This document shows, in pieces, positions 23,318 through 36,005 of a stretch of 64,000 nucleotides of DNA. Below the pieces are notes generated by a model. The model searched no databases, was not told the origin of the DNA, and was given only the letters and a program-made list of their open reading frames with translations. The position numbers and the translations under genes were made by a program. Source of the stretch: Pyronema omphalodes. Taxonomy: Eukaryota > Ascomycota > Pezizomycetes > Pezizales > Pyronemataceae. The number at the start of each line of letters is the position of its first letter. The stretch's first letter is position 1. Location: NCBI GenBank assembly GCA_024516155.1, contig JAJJXM010000031.1:248001-312000 (forward strand), written 5' to 3'.

Positions 23318-26300
23318 TTTTGGTTGGCGGGGGTGGGAGGCGGGCAGGGAGGAAGGAAGGCACAGAAAGTCCGAGGAACGACGACAAAGAAAAAGAGTCG
23401 AGGAGAAGAGAAAAGAAGTCGAATTTGTGAGGGTGTTAGGGCTGGAGGAACAATCGGTCTTGGTAGAGATGGTGCCGTCTAATCTGAAGGAGAAACTGGA
23501 GGAGCATGTTAGAAGTACGTTCTCTTTAAACGGAAGGGGTGATATAGACAGCGATGGGGTAGAATGAGGCATACGAAAAAGACTGAGAGCAACGGCAAAA
23601 AATTGGATAGGAAGAAGGGGGTCGGCGAGAGGCTATAGCGAAGATAAGAAGGAAATATAGTCGGGGATACATACCAGAAGACACTACGTCGCAATCTGTA
23701 CCGAAGTCGCCCTTGCCACCTTCAGAAGGTTTTGACAAGTCAACCTTGGGCTTCGGAACAGCCAGAACAAGCCTCCAAATTCGTTTCCTCCTCGATATTG
23801 TCGTAAGAGGAGCCCGGTGTTTTCCCTCCCCTTGCTGAAGACAACAACAGCGGGGTGGCACCTCTGAGAACTTCCTGAAAAACTCCAACGACTAGTACTA
23901 TTCAGCTCTCCAAGTCAAGTAAAGATCCACCTCCCGCGTGGGATTAAAACAGAAAAACAAAGCGAAAGGCTTCCGTATCGAAACCATCGATGCCCAGCGG
24001 CATATGTTATATGTATTCCCAAGTGGGATCGCATTGGTGATTGACCATTGTTGAACGACACGACGAAAAGTTTTTTCAAGGTGGAGCAGGAACGAATAGA
24101 GAAGTGAATCCATCTGTGACGGGTGTTGCATACTAGCCTTAGTCACACTAGGGCGAGTATGGTTCGATGATGTGCTCTAATGTTCGCAGTGGAAACATCG
24201 ACAGTCACGATTAGTCACTCGTGTTACGAGGATACAAGCATGCGAGGGTACCCTTGTTGTACTATGGGATTTGGGATACCTTGGATGGGAGAGTATGCTT
24301 AGGATCATGGTATGTATGAATAGACGGCTCAGAGATAGCCTGGTTGATCTAGGGATAGATATTCGCGGCGATAGAATTACAGGAACGGTCCTCGGATGAA
24401 CGATATTTGCCACCATTCACGATCTCAAGAGGGGTTCTAGTAACACAGTTTCAAAGAAATCATTTGAACTGTTCAGAAGCAACAGTAGGATTTTCTTCCG
24501 TCTCTATAACTCCATCCCCGGTCTCTTTTGATTTGTAAATGCAGCAAACTTCCACGCTTCACCAGTGATGAGCGTATACGTTTGTACTTAGAGTACATTA
24601 GACAGCCTCGTAGCGACCCCCTCCGAATAACGCTTCGAAGCTTTGCAACAACTTGAGGTACTTCATGGCATCATATTATCATCCTAGCCAGTAGAAGCTT
24701 TAAGAAATTTATAGCAAAACACAGATGCGCGGTCTACACATCTACTTGAGCTTCATGATCAAGGGATTCCGCGTGTCACAAAATCGAGTAACTGGATGGC
24801 GATACCTCATGAGCCCAAACTCCGGTATTCTAGTTCGAACTTCAGTGGTTCCGCACGTGCATACTCAAGATACAGTATACGCTATGCATTTCAGAATAGT
24901 CCGCTCATTATTACACCAAGCATCACCAACCCCCTCTTCATTATCCCATAACGGGGCCCGTGTTAACTACTCTCGGCCATTTTGATCAGACAAATCGACT
25001 TAACGGGCTTTATTCCTCGCCTCGCCGTATTCTATCTATCTATTAGAGAGAGTTTTTTTGTCATCACAATCACAATTATCACAGCAGTCACAGTGGTTTC
25101 AAATTTTGTTTAAAATTCAAGTCACGTGCACGGTGTTTTTTTTGCGAATGGCATGCTCGAGCGAGAGGGGACTATTCTGAAGGCTTCCGGTATCCTCTTT
25201 CTTCCCTTTCTTTCCGCCGCTTTCACCCTTCTGTTTTTTTGTTGGTTTTGGTTTTTTGCTTCTTCTTTTTCTTCTTTTTTTGGTGTTTCTTTTCGTATAT
25301 GCTGGGAGGTTGTCACTGTCGCTCGGGATATGGCGCGGTTGTGTGGTGGACGGTTGGACGGTTGTTGACAGCAGCTGCTGCGACGGCCCGAGCTGCAGTG
25401 CAGTGGTGTGCACGCTACCGAGAAGCGTCGGAGCTCCAAGTGGGGGTGTGTGATGGAAGGGGAGCTCCGTGCAGCTCAGCTCGGGGCTCAGCATCCCATC
25501 AGTGTTGCTGTTGAAGGTGCTGCCGAAGATTTCATCGAGAGGAGAGGGATGGGCTGTATTTATTCCATTTTGAAGCTTTGACCCTGTGTGTACGGGATGG
25601 GTTACGTTGGATGATCACGGACCTCGTGGGTGCTGAGAGCTGGCGGTGGGTACCATACGTTGATTTGGGCCCGAGCTCCTGCTTCCCAACCGTCTGTATT
25701 TTTGCCATTTCCGTGTTTTTCATCACTGCAACTTAGGACTGCGAAGATCTTCATTCGGTGAGTGTCCCTAGAGTTTCTACCGGGTGTTCTTTGTGTCTTC
25801 TAGAGTCTCTAGAGCCAAATGTCGGACCTTCTTTGAAGCTTCCATGGCTTCTAGAGATGATTCAAATGGATCTTGCAGAGTGCTGAGCGTTCCGGATCCG
25901 TGGGCCAATGTATCGAGATCTTTTCTCTAGATACGGCCAAAGCTTCATTTACTCGGGGCTCCATCTATCCGAAGCTTTTGAGAAGCACAATTCTTTGAAG
26001 CTCGTGTCAAAACGTCTATGGACGTACCCAATGTCATCTTTGTTACAGATCTCGGCCCATAGCGTGTTGCATCAGATGAAAGCGAGGACATGCACAGCGG
26101 ATAGCTATCACAAGCTCAGCTTAACCAACATCAACCCTCCAAACGCCCGTCAGGAAAGATCCGTTTGTATGTTGGATGTTGGTATATAATTCTGTAGCAG
26201 TATTTTTGATCACTCCTAAGGTCACCGCGTGAGTTGCAATTGACAATCTCGCAAATAGCTTCCCGCTACGTGGCTTGGTATTACAAAGACCATTTCCTTT

Positions 26301-27058
26301 CGATCCCTTTCGATCGAGAATGTTGATGCGGATGCGGGAAAGGCGGGCCCCCCGGTCTGACCACGGGGATGCTGGGATCCCCCTCCTTCGCGTCAGGGAC
26401 CCGATGGCACAATCACATTATGCAATCAAGGGGTAACGTGGGTTTGGACGTTGATGATGATGGTGATGATGGCCGTGATGGTGATGATGATGGTGAAGCT
26501 TCAAAGCAAAACTGGAAAGTGGGAGTCGGAGAGTTGAGAGCGAGCCGAGGGCTGAAGGCTGAGGGCTGAGAGCTGAGAGCTGAGCTGAGAGTTGAGGGCT
26601 GAGCTGAAAAGTTTCGTGAGGACTTGTGTGGAAATTATCGAAATACGGAACCTCCATCGTCGCTCCTTCATCTCTCTCTCTATGAGGAGGGACTTGCTCT
26701 GCTACTGCTAGCAGCTTCTACGCGGCTTCACCGCTTCACATCTTCGCGGTCAATCCTCACGCGGTCAAGCCACTCATCTTTTCTGGCGGTAAAGCCACAT
26801 CTGTTTCCCGTGCTTCGCTGTGTTGTGTTTTTTTGTGGTTGTCATAGTTGTGAGCCGATCCATTTCTCATCCATTCCCCCCAAGAACCCGGCCTAATAAC
26901 AGCCAGAAGCCAGGACCAGTTGCTATCCCTCTTCCCCTCACGACAACCTACAAGACAACACCCTACCGCCCTACCCATCAACACCCCATCAACACCATCA
27001 GTGGAATCCACGCAACATCGAAACTTACTCCTAAACTTACCTCACTCAATAATCAAAA
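23318..27058. other. Intergenic, no firm gene; GCTGAG-type repeat near the right end
   Basis: 23675-24131 (minus) may hold upstream exons of the preceding transcript. 25100-25560 is T-rich then GC-richer without a coherent frame. 26555-26600 carries imperfect GCTGAGAGCTGAG repeats, and GATGATGGTGATGATGG units lie at 26450-26495. The last 300 bases are pyrimidine-rich and probably form the profilin promoter and 5' UTR. Confidence 0.5.
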
Positions 27059-28044
27059 ATGTCCTGGAACGGTATGTGTCTCTATTGCTGTTGTTCTTTA
27101 TGAACTCTTATTACCCTTTATCCACGATTACACCCCGCGTTGCTGGTTAGGATAGGAAAGTGGGGAGGGGAGCCTGAACCTTGGTGATGATGAATACTGA
27201 CTTGACAACCCCGCGCAGACTGGCTTAACCCGTATGTGACCTCTATCCGTTCTCGAATCGTTGCGATACCCTGCCGACGAAAGCACACGGTCGACAGCTT
27301 GAATGTTGCGGAATGAAAGCTGATTTAAACGCGTAGTATCTTCGCCTCTGAGAAGATTGACAAGGCTGCCTTGTTCAGCGCTGCTGGAGACAGTTTGTGG
27401 GCCAACGGTCAGGGAGCTAACGCCCTTTCTGTACGTTTCCCCCTCCTCAGCTTCAGAAGTTTGCGGGAACAAAGTTGGAATACAATAAGGGGCTAATGCG
27501 TTCAACAGTTCGAGGCCGACCAGATTAAAGCTATTGCCGGAGGTTTCGCAGATGCTACCCCTCTCCAGGCAAACGGAATCTTCCTCGGAGCCGGTGCGGA
27601 GAAGGACAAGTACTTCACTTTGAGATGCGATGACAGAAGCATTTACGCGAAGAAGGTATGCCAGCAATTTCCCACTCCAGCTTTCGGCCCGCGGCGTCTG
27701 CAGCTCGCCAGGGAGCTTCCTCGCTTCTTCGCTTGCTCGCTTGCTCTACGATGCTTTTGCTCGGCTTTGTCAGGTCTTAGCAAGTCTTGCCAGGCACTGC
27801 CAGGCATTGCCCAGCCAGCCTCCTCAACTCTGTCCCACACACAGAGCTTCGTTTCGCAACTTTCAAACTCGTTTCTTGTACAGAACCAGCTGCTAATGTC
27901 ATACCACAGGGTAAAACCGGAATCGTCTGTGTCAAGACGAAGCGTGCCCTAATCGTCGCTCACTACGGAGAGACCGTTCAGCCCGGAGAAGCCGCCAAGG
28001 TCGCCGAGACCCTTGCCGACAAATTGATTGCGGCCACTTACTAG
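27059..28044 (+). CDS. PFY1: Profilin, 133 aa, five exons
   Basis: Exons: 27059-27071, 27219-27231, 27337-27430, 27509-27655 and 27910-28044, all joined in phase (40 + 49 + 44 codons). Profilin binds actin monomers, poly-proline and phosphoinositides and feeds ATP-actin to formins. Family marks are the N-terminal MSWNDWL (Trp residues of the poly-proline groove), KAALFSAAGDSLWA, the FTLRCDDRSIYAKKGKTGI strand-turn region, and a C-terminal helix beginning VQPGEAAKVAETLADKL. Length fits the family (about 126-131 aa in fungi). The first two exons are only 13 nt each, so ORF callers miss the start. The last intron is the longest (254 nt). The residues that make this profilin certain are spread over all exons. 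Confidence 0.95.
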
Positions 28045-29392
28045 TTGCATTGCATTGATTTAATAGTCGTCGTCGTTGTCTTTTTTTTCTCTACCAGTTA
28101 CATTTGATTCTTTTGTTCTGTGTGTTGTGTGTCTAGTGCGGTGATTAGCAAAAAAGCGTTGCAGGCGTTGTTGCCAGGCGTCTTTTTTTTTGTTCATTTG
28201 TGCGTGAGCAGCGTCGAGCGGTTTTAGGTGCGGTGTGCAATGGTGTGGTGTGGTGCGGTGCGGTGTTTTGATGAAGAATGGAAGAAGTCGCATGGGAATA
28301 GGAAATACATCTAGATAAAGGGATCCAACACAATAGGGAGAAGGTTACAACTGTTATAATAATCCGGGTCGACTGTGACTACCGTGAATCATCAAATAGA
28401 AAGTATCTGAGCATTTTACAAACCTTTTTTTTATAAGACCATTCTTCATGCATTTACTTATGTTAACCGCTTGGAACAAGAAAGTTGTTAAACTTTGATG
28501 AAGAATTTGCGGAATAATACTCATAAGACTACTCAGAACACCGGCAGATAACTTTCAAGGCCTCAAGAAATATTATAGCCAACCCGTAAGCCCGTAACCA
28601 AGCAGAAGCTTCTTGGAAGTTTTAAATACATATACACAAACATCTCTAGTCTTTAGAGTGTACATATATGATATATATACCCTCTATCCAACCCGCCATC
28701 TCACCTTAGATTCCGTATCCGTATCTTTAATAATCAGTACCCTGAAATCTGGTATAAGATGTCATGATACCTTGACAACTCAACAACTCAACATCGCTTT
28801 CGGTTGTATTGTTTGCTTTTGTTGGGTTATTTTCTTCTGTTATGGTTTTGATGTATTTTTTTTGAATATATATATTGGATATACTGGATATATTGGATAT
28901 TAAACATTAAAAGCCCTAATTAATTCTTACTTTTTCCCCAGCTTATGTAACATCAACATAATCTTTGATATCGTCTTCATCTGTACCCCCAGTACCCCCG
29001 GTATCGTCGTCGTGATTTCGTAACTTATAACTCTCTCCAGACTCCGGCTTTTAACTCCAACTCTTAATCGTTCAATTGATAAACTTTCTCTGATCATGAC
29101 TCCGCAGCTCCAGAATTCAGAAATGAAGAAGTAGCTTAAGCTTTACCATACCTGAACTTCACTAGAACTCGGTCAGGCTTTGTCAGGCTTTGTCAGGACT
29201 TCATCAGACTTCGCCAGACTTCGTCAAGCCTAATCCACCAAAACCCATGAATCCCGTTGACGTGCCTGTGACGGTGTCCCGACTACCATTCCCCCTGCCT
29301 GTCTCTAAACCGGCAAAGTAGGTCCGGATCCTATCGAGGGTTTATTAGCTATTATCCCTCAAATACCGATAGTTTTAAGGGGACTGCTTGAG
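28045..29392. other. Intergenic, nothing recognised
   Basis: This holds the profilin 3' UTR and then AT-rich sequence. GTCAGGCTTT/GTCAGACTTC-like units occur at 29165-29226. No gene. Confidence 0.6.
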
Positions 29393-29922
29393 CTATGGAA
29401 AGCTCCTGCCAACAGTCTCCACCCCGCCCCCGCCCCACCAGGAATAGAAAAAGAGCAACCCACCCGTAAACCTCCTCCCCCACCTTTCAACAACAGGTCC
29501 CACCACGGGTACCATTCCCACAAACCCCAAAATCGTCCCCAAGAAATCCGCAAACAATCTAACCAGTCCATAAACCTCCAACACGAACCCGATAATCGTC
29601 CAGCGCATCAAAATCGCCACGATACCAAGAAAGAAAAATGCCGTGCCTTGGTATTTTTCTTTTTTGAGGAAAAATGATAGTGTTCGCGTTGGACCCATTA
29701 ATAGGGTTATGCCGCAGAGAAGAAGGAGGTTCGCCATGGAGAGACAGGCCCGGTCGAAGAAGAGGGTGAGACCGAGGAGGAAGAATACGAATGAGGAGGC
29801 TAGGAAGCCGGCGCCGAATTCTGGGGGTGTTAGAGGGAGAAGAGGGGAGAGCGGCGATGGTATCCCGAGGGCGGGCATAGAAGTCGGGTGGGGAGCTTAC
29901 TTTGGTTCTCGGAAAGCCACAT
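29393..29922 (-). CDS. GOT1: Got1-family vesicle transport membrane protein, 149 aa
   Basis: Exon 1 29922-29901 encodes MWLSENQ; intron 29900-29821 (GTAAGC, CTAAC, CCCAG); exon 2 29820-29393 finishes the protein in phase. Got1 is a small tetraspanning protein of the ER/Golgi that supports COPII/SNARE-dependent traffic with Sft2. Seen here: the conserved MWL start, then four hydrophobic segments (about residues 10-28, 34-50, 62-80 and 86-106), with the conserved FFLLGLTLFFDRACLSMANL and GPTRTLSFF blocks between them. The last roughly 20 residues (FYSWWGGGG, then ETVGRSFP) are not like the usual short Got1 tail. The exon-1 choice is supported because the in-frame ATG at 29878 lies inside the intron and would destroy the conserved N-terminus. 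Divergently arranged with NSE1. Confidence 0.92.
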
Positions 29923-30746
29923 GTTGGGTGAAGGTAACTATCTTCTGTCTTATGTCGAGATGGATAATTCGTGTTTCGCGTGATGATATCGAATTTGTAT
30001 ATAGAGATGATCCAGATGCAAAGGATCCAGGAGCTACAGTATTTCTTTCCGGATTGTTGGTTTCGGTTTCAAGATCCTATGATTTGGATGAAGAGAAATG
30101 AAGACAGGAAGGAAAGAAAAGGAAAGGAAAGGGGAATGTCGCGTCCAGAAGCTTTTTTGGCTTCAGACTTTCTTTTCTGGCTTTCCGTATGGTGTACGTA
30201 AAAAAACCCTTCTTCCACATGAAACCCCGGCTTCTTTTCTGTAAGGGCCCCACCTCTGCAACTGCGTAACTGGGTAACTGGGGTCCACCTTACATGTGCG
30301 GCTTAAAGCGCGTGCTTCACTGGCCGCTGGCCAACTGGACGTGTAGAGTGAGTGGCGTAAATGACCAAGCTAGGCTTTGTATGGAAGCTTCGAAGAGTGC
30401 TGCAGTGAGCAAATGAGCAGACGGACTTTGGAGTTATACCATACGTGGCTAGTATTTTAATCCCCGCCGGATTGAGCTAAGATACTCTTGGCATAGTTCA
30501 AGCCCCCATAGATTACCACGTGATTGCGCGGGATTGAGACGCGTTGAGTGTCCTGAGTTAACGCGCGAAAGAAGCGAAAGGTGAAGCGACAAGCAGATCA
30601 GGCGATCAGACAAACTATACGCGAAAACGAACGCCGCAATTTTTACCATCCCACCCCCGGCCGGATCATCATACGAAAAGCTGAAGACTCAGACAAACCT
30701 TATACGAGATTAAGAGAACTGCGGAAAGGAAAGAGGGAAATCGAGA
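29923..30746. promoter_or_regulatory. Shared 0.8-kb promoter region of divergent GOT1 and NSE1
   Basis: The two start codons face away from each other across 824 bp. Purine-rich AGGAAAG runs lie next to GOT1 (30090-30130) and GCG-rich elements (about 30540-30620) next to NSE1. No factor site is assigned. Confidence 0.5.
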
Positions 30747-31977
30747 ATGGAGGAGTATAATGATACCCATCGGGCTTTGGTACAGGCGTTCCTGGCTCGC
30801 TCTACTATGACTGGTGAAGAATTGGTGGAGGTTGTTACCGCTATTCATGAAGTCGAGAGTAGGTCAATCCTATCCAATTCTTACCTTGGAGAATTCTTAT
30901 ACCTTGAACCCCCAAGGCCTCGAAGCCCACAAACCTCTCATCTCCCCACTGACACCCCCCAGATCCCGAAGAACCCACTGAAACAACCCCCGAAGTCTGT
31001 AAGGACATGATATCCCGCATCAACACCGCCCTCGCCCCCTTCGACTTCGAAATCCGCTCAACAAGAGACCAAACCACGCGCACCGAAATCTTCGCATTCG
31101 TCAACATAAACCCAGACACCATAATCCAAGGGGCAACGCATCATTCCGCCGACGAAATCGCTTTCTTTAGAAGACTTTTAGATGCAATGTTTGAAACCAA
31201 CAACCAGTATAAAGCGGAGGTTATGGCAGTTAGTAGTAACGAGGCTTTAAATTTGAATAAAAATCCTAGGGTTCAGCCTACGCAGATTAACGGGGAGGAT
31301 GGGGACCAAACACAATCAACGGGAGAAGGCCAGGGTCCGGGCTTGACTATGAAACAGGCTCAGGAGGCTTTGGAAATGTTTGTCGATGAGGGTTGGTTGA
31401 GGAAGAGTCGGTATGTTCCTCTTTCCCTTTTTTTTGACCCAAGTCTTTTTTTCTATACCGTCATCCTCCTCCCCGCAACGAGAAAAAAACAAACTAATAA
31501 CATTAATCCAGCGCCGGATGGTATACACTCGCCCCACGAGGCCTACTAGAGCTCAGCTACTATCTCCAACAAACCTACAACGACGAAGCCGACCCGGAAG
31601 AATCCGAAGACCCCGATACCCCACCCATAAAACGCATCAAAGACTGTTTCGCCTGTCGAGAAATCATCACCATCGGGCAAAGATGTGATAAGTTGGATTG
31701 TCCAATTAGACTACATGATCCTTGCGCGGCATCATTTTTCAAGGTGAATAAAAACGGAAAGTGTCCAGGGTGTAAAATTCCTTGGACGGGGAAGGAACCG
31801 GTGGGGGAGAAGGCGGCGGCGAAATTGAAGAGAAGAGCAGGTGGTGGTGCGGATAGAAGGAGGAGTACGCAGAGTAGTAGAAGACAAAGTGGGGTTAGTA
31901 GAAGGGATTCAACGGATGAGGAAGAGGAAGAAGAGGAAGAAGAGGAGGTGACGGTGGTCCATGATGAGGAGGATTAG
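30747..31977 (+). CDS. NSE1: Nse1, RING-like E3 subunit of the SMC5/6 complex, 341 aa
   Basis: Exons 30747-30858, 30963-31410 and 31512-31977; introns have GTAGGT/GTATGT donors, a CTGAC branch in the first, and CAG acceptors. With Nse3 and Nse4, Nse1 forms the NSE subcomplex that bridges the SMC5/6 heads; its variant RING supports DNA repair. Seen: an N-terminal winged-helix region (HRALVQAFLARSTMTGEEL, then an FDFEIRS block), a second winged-helix part (ALEMFVDEGWLRKSR spliced to AGWYTLAPRGLLEL), and a C4HC3 RING-like domain with C232, C235, C245, C250, H255, C258, C271 and C274. After the RING comes a basic Arg/Ser segment and a Glu-rich acidic tail (about ten consecutive Glu), which is an extension beyond the core family. 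Skipping the splices would break the protein inside both winged-helix parts. Confidence 0.95.
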
Positions 31978-33019
31978 AAATCGGTTTCACATATATCGGG
32001 TTTTATGGGCGTTGGGATATAAAAGTTTTTGGGAAGAAGGTCATTGTAATTACGTATATCAAATTTTTGCCATCAAAAAAATCATCAAAGGAAACTAGAG
32101 TCGCCACATTCAGACATCTTGTGATATTATTTTCGAGTACTGTACGAGAAAAGCGTTTTCCTAAACCCATTAGAACCACTTTTACATCCAGTTCCCAAAA
32201 GAAACTGCGATTCATCTCCAATATTCCTCCTCTGTTCCATCCACATAATATCTGCCATAGTAACACCGTAACACCGTAACACTTTCCGCAAAGCCTCCGA
32301 AACATCCAAAGCCCTCAAAGCCCTCAAAGCCCTCAAACCGCCCATAACCAAAACCCTCAAAACCCGTCACATCCCCCCCAAATCCCGTCCCTTAATATGT
32401 AGCTACAAAAAAGGGCACCTCGCACTCACCCTCGTTCCACGAGTGACCAATCATGACTGCCGGTAGATTCAATATTTTCCTTTTCGGTGCTTCGAATTAT
32501 ACTGTACCTATACTGTACCTATACAGCACATACATAACCCCAGAATAAAATATAAGATAAAAACTAATACATGGACTTATTTGTTAACTTCATGATAATC
32601 CCAACTCACGATATCACTTCAGTTCAATCTGCAGCATACAATTTTTCTGGATTCAAGGACTAGAAATAATATCACTGATGAATGATGAATGACGAATGAT
32701 GAATGATGACTGGTTACTTATATTCCCCATATCCCCATATCCCCATATCCCTAAGTATTCTAAGACCGGGGCATCAAATCTCCATTTTTTTTTTATCTAT
32801 CCGTAATATCAATATTACAGCATCATGGATATAACCATTGATAAAAAAATACATGGTGTAGGTACATATAGAGATGATAGGTTATTTTACTACAGTCTTC
32901 AGTCTACAGTCTACAGGATCATGTAAGCTTTCCTGTAGTGTTGAGGAGGCCTGAAGGGATTTTAATCGGCTGGGATGGAGACTTGTTGTTACTTGTTACT
33001 TGGTTCTTGGTTCTTGTTT

Positions 33020-33070
33020 AAATGGCTAGATTATCTAAATGGCTAGATTATCTAAATGGCTAGATTATCT
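33020..33070. repeat. 17-bp unit, three perfect tandem copies
   Basis: AAATGGCTAGATTATCT is repeated three times without change. Confidence 0.95.
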
Positions 33071-33338
33071 AACTTCTCTATCTTGTCTATCGTGGCATAT
33101 ACATACCATTACTTTGAGGAAAAGTTTAGATATCTGATGAATGAAGTAGAAGAACAAAAAAAAAATACACCGTAAATCCATCATCACCGCGGGAAAAGTA
33201 TCATGATTCATGTGTAGGTTATGTATTATGGTGTATAGAATATCACCTATGAATCTCCAATTACATACATATATATCCAACCCCCCCCCCCCCCCCTCCC
33301 CACATTGAATCATAGAAATAATTATCCAGCCCAAAAAC

Positions 33339-33600
33339 TCCGTTCTCAGTTCCGTTCTCAGTTCCGTTCTCAGTTCCGTTCTCAGTTCCGTTCTCAGTTC
33401 CGTTCTCAGTTCCGTTCTCAGTTCCGTTCTCAGTTCCGTTCTCAGTTCAGTTCTCAGTTCAGTTCTCGGTTCAGTTCTCAGTTCAGTTCTCAGTTCAGTT
33501 CTCGGTTCAGTTCTCAGTTCAGTTCTCAGTTCAGTTCTCAGTTCAGTTCTCAGTTCAGTTCTCAGTTCAGTTCTCAGTTCAGTTCTCAGTTCAGTTCAGT
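33339..33600. repeat. 12-bp minisatellite, about 21 units, two variant blocks
   Basis: Units TTCCGTTCTCAG occupy the left part (about nine copies) and TTCAGTTCTCAG the right part (about twelve, two with CGG for CAG). The 12-bp period keeps any frame open, which produces a spurious Ser/Gln/Phe-repeat ORF. Confidence 0.95.
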
Positions 33601-35935
33601 ATATGATTTGTACATAGAGAGTGATATTGTATGTTTCTAGTTTAGTTTAGTGCAGTGCAGTGTGTGGTGTAGTGTGTTGTTTGATGTGTAGCGTAGTGTG
33701 TGGTTTATTTCAGTGTGTGGTTTATTTCAGTGTGTGATGTAGTGTGTAGTGCAATGTATAGTTTAGTGTGTAGTATTCCCCAGTTCACTATTCACTATTC
33801 TCAGTCCTCATTTGGGTAAAAGCTCTATCTATCAATCTACGAATCTATGAATTTGGGACATCACCCATGATTACAAATAACAGAATGCAAATGTTCATAT
33901 TTCACAACCAAATCCACACCGTCAACAACCAACCATCCACAGCCAACCCTCCACCATCCATAATCAACCATTCAGTCAATAGATTCCACCATAAACTTTC
34001 AGCATCCAGCAGTTTCAACCGTTGACTACCAACTCCAAAAAATCCATATGGTGAATACACCGTATTGAAGTTTTAGCCCATAGAGCCGTAGAGCCGTTGA
34101 TGGAAGTGGATGTTACCGTAGCGTACATCCCCTCCTTCTGTTCCTTCTGGCGTTGTAGATACTGTACTCGTTCTTTATCCAATTCATTCGCTTATATCAT
34201 CACCTCTGTCTTCACCTCCGTCTTCACCTCCATCGTTCCCTCTCGTTTAACTCTAAGCTTTCCCTCATATCAAACCTTCGTTCGTTCTTCAACACCAACA
34301 CACCGGATGCGGGGTCATCATATAGTGGTATGTACATACATAGGTCGCTTAGAGCAGAGTATGTACTCAGTATATCATAGTAGCCAACTAATCCCTAATT
34401 GTTAAGAGCTGCACTAGGGCTGGGAGGGGGGGGGGGGTGAGGGGGGTGAGGGGAGATATTTTTAGAGTGCCTGCTGTATGCTTTACTACAGGCATGCATA
34501 GGCCCCAGGGAAAAGCACGTGTTTATGTACATACGGAGTTACATAGTTGCGGTTTTTGTCTCTCTTTTTTTTTTGTCCGGGGAAGGATTCTCGAAAGTTC
34601 AGCATACATAAGTATAAGTTTGCTGTTCCATACACGGTGTAGGTTCTGTATCAGTGATTGTAAAGAGTTGTTGAGAGTTGTTGAGAGATGTTATTGAGCC
34701 GCTCTGTCTGTTAATTTTACTCTGTCTGTCAAGAACCTTTGAGCCGCCTACATACACGACTGTAGCCGCTCCGCCCGCCAGTACATAGTTTAGCCAGCGG
34801 TTTACACGGGTAGTTAGCGAATGGCAGAAGCGACGAAAGTGATGACAGAAGACAGAAGACAGAAGACTGATGACAGATGATAGATGACAGGTGATAGCAT
34901 TATTCTCATCATAATCAAGCCATTTCTAGCCAAATCAAATCCAGTCGTCAATTTCCAAAGCCAGCTAGCTACATATACATATCATAGACTGCTATGTATG
35001 GTGCTATGTATGTACATAGAGAGCCCCACACTGTCCTATTTTGCCCGTTTCGTCTGTACCATCTGCGCTGCCTGTCTTATCCGGCTTGTCAACAAGCTAT
35101 CGCATGCGTTTATCTTTATGGACTCACATGCACCCGCCGTTAACGGAACGTGCGCACGCACGCATGGCTTGGAAGTGTGACCGGAGGTGTGACTGTCTTT
35201 TTTTGGAGGTGGTAGGTGGTAGGTGGAAGGTGGAAGATAATGTGCGCGGATAAGTGGGACGGTTGGATGGTACATAGACGAAGTGGAGCTTAGATGGAGC
35301 TTGCGAGCATAACGTGCGGGGGATAAGGTTACCCCCCCCCCCCCCCCCCCCTTCCCCCGCCTCTCTCCGCTATACGTAACCCACTCAGTTCAGAGTGGAG
35401 TTTGGAGAGTGTTGGAGAGGATTATGGGAAGTCAAGTGAAGTTAAGGAACCTTTTCAGGACCTTATGAGACATCGTAAAGCTCTTCAAGACTTGGAAAGG
35501 TAGCTTTATACGTACTTTGTTTAAGTTCAGACATTTTCCGACGCTGCTACCGTCCAGCAAGCTGGTCAAGCTTTAAGATAAAGAACCATGATGTCACCTG
35601 GCAACCAGTCACCCCACACTTAGCTTATTCACGGAGCAAAGGCACGCGGCTATCTATGGAGCAAAAAAAAAAAAAAAAAAATAACGGCACGTGCGTGGCT
35701 TTAATGTCGGAGTGTGGCTTTGAAGTTGAAGTGTGACAGACATGATTTCAATAAGCACTACACATATAGCGATTTGAATTCTTTTTTTTTTCTTTCGGGT
35801 ACAGGCGAGATTTTGATTCTCGCTTTGATGCATGGCAATGACCGCCGGCGGCTCTGTTCCCTGTCTTTCCTTTAACCTTTCGCTGGCTTTTCTTTCTTTC
35901 ACTTTGGTTCGCGCTTAGAAGTCTTTATCGCTATC

Positions 35936-36005
35936 TTGAGCTTCGACTTGAGCTTCAACTGAGCTTCGGCTAAGCTTCGACTGAGCTTCGACTGAGCTTC
36001 GACTT
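35936..36005. repeat. GAGCTTCGACT-type short tandem array
   Basis: About six imperfect copies of (T)GAGCTTCGACT run across this stretch, two of them followed by a shortened unit. Confidence 0.85.

Noticed and set aside
23087..23572. 161-aa minus-strand ORF
   Set aside because: It reads straight through two convincing introns (23306-23186 and 23131-23067) and is mostly Ser/Pro/Leu from C/T-rich DNA.
33305..33640. 111-aa Ser/Gln/Phe-repeat ORF and a CRISPR-like look
   Set aside because: It is a 12-bp tandem minisatellite without spacers; the frame stays open only because 12 is a multiple of three.
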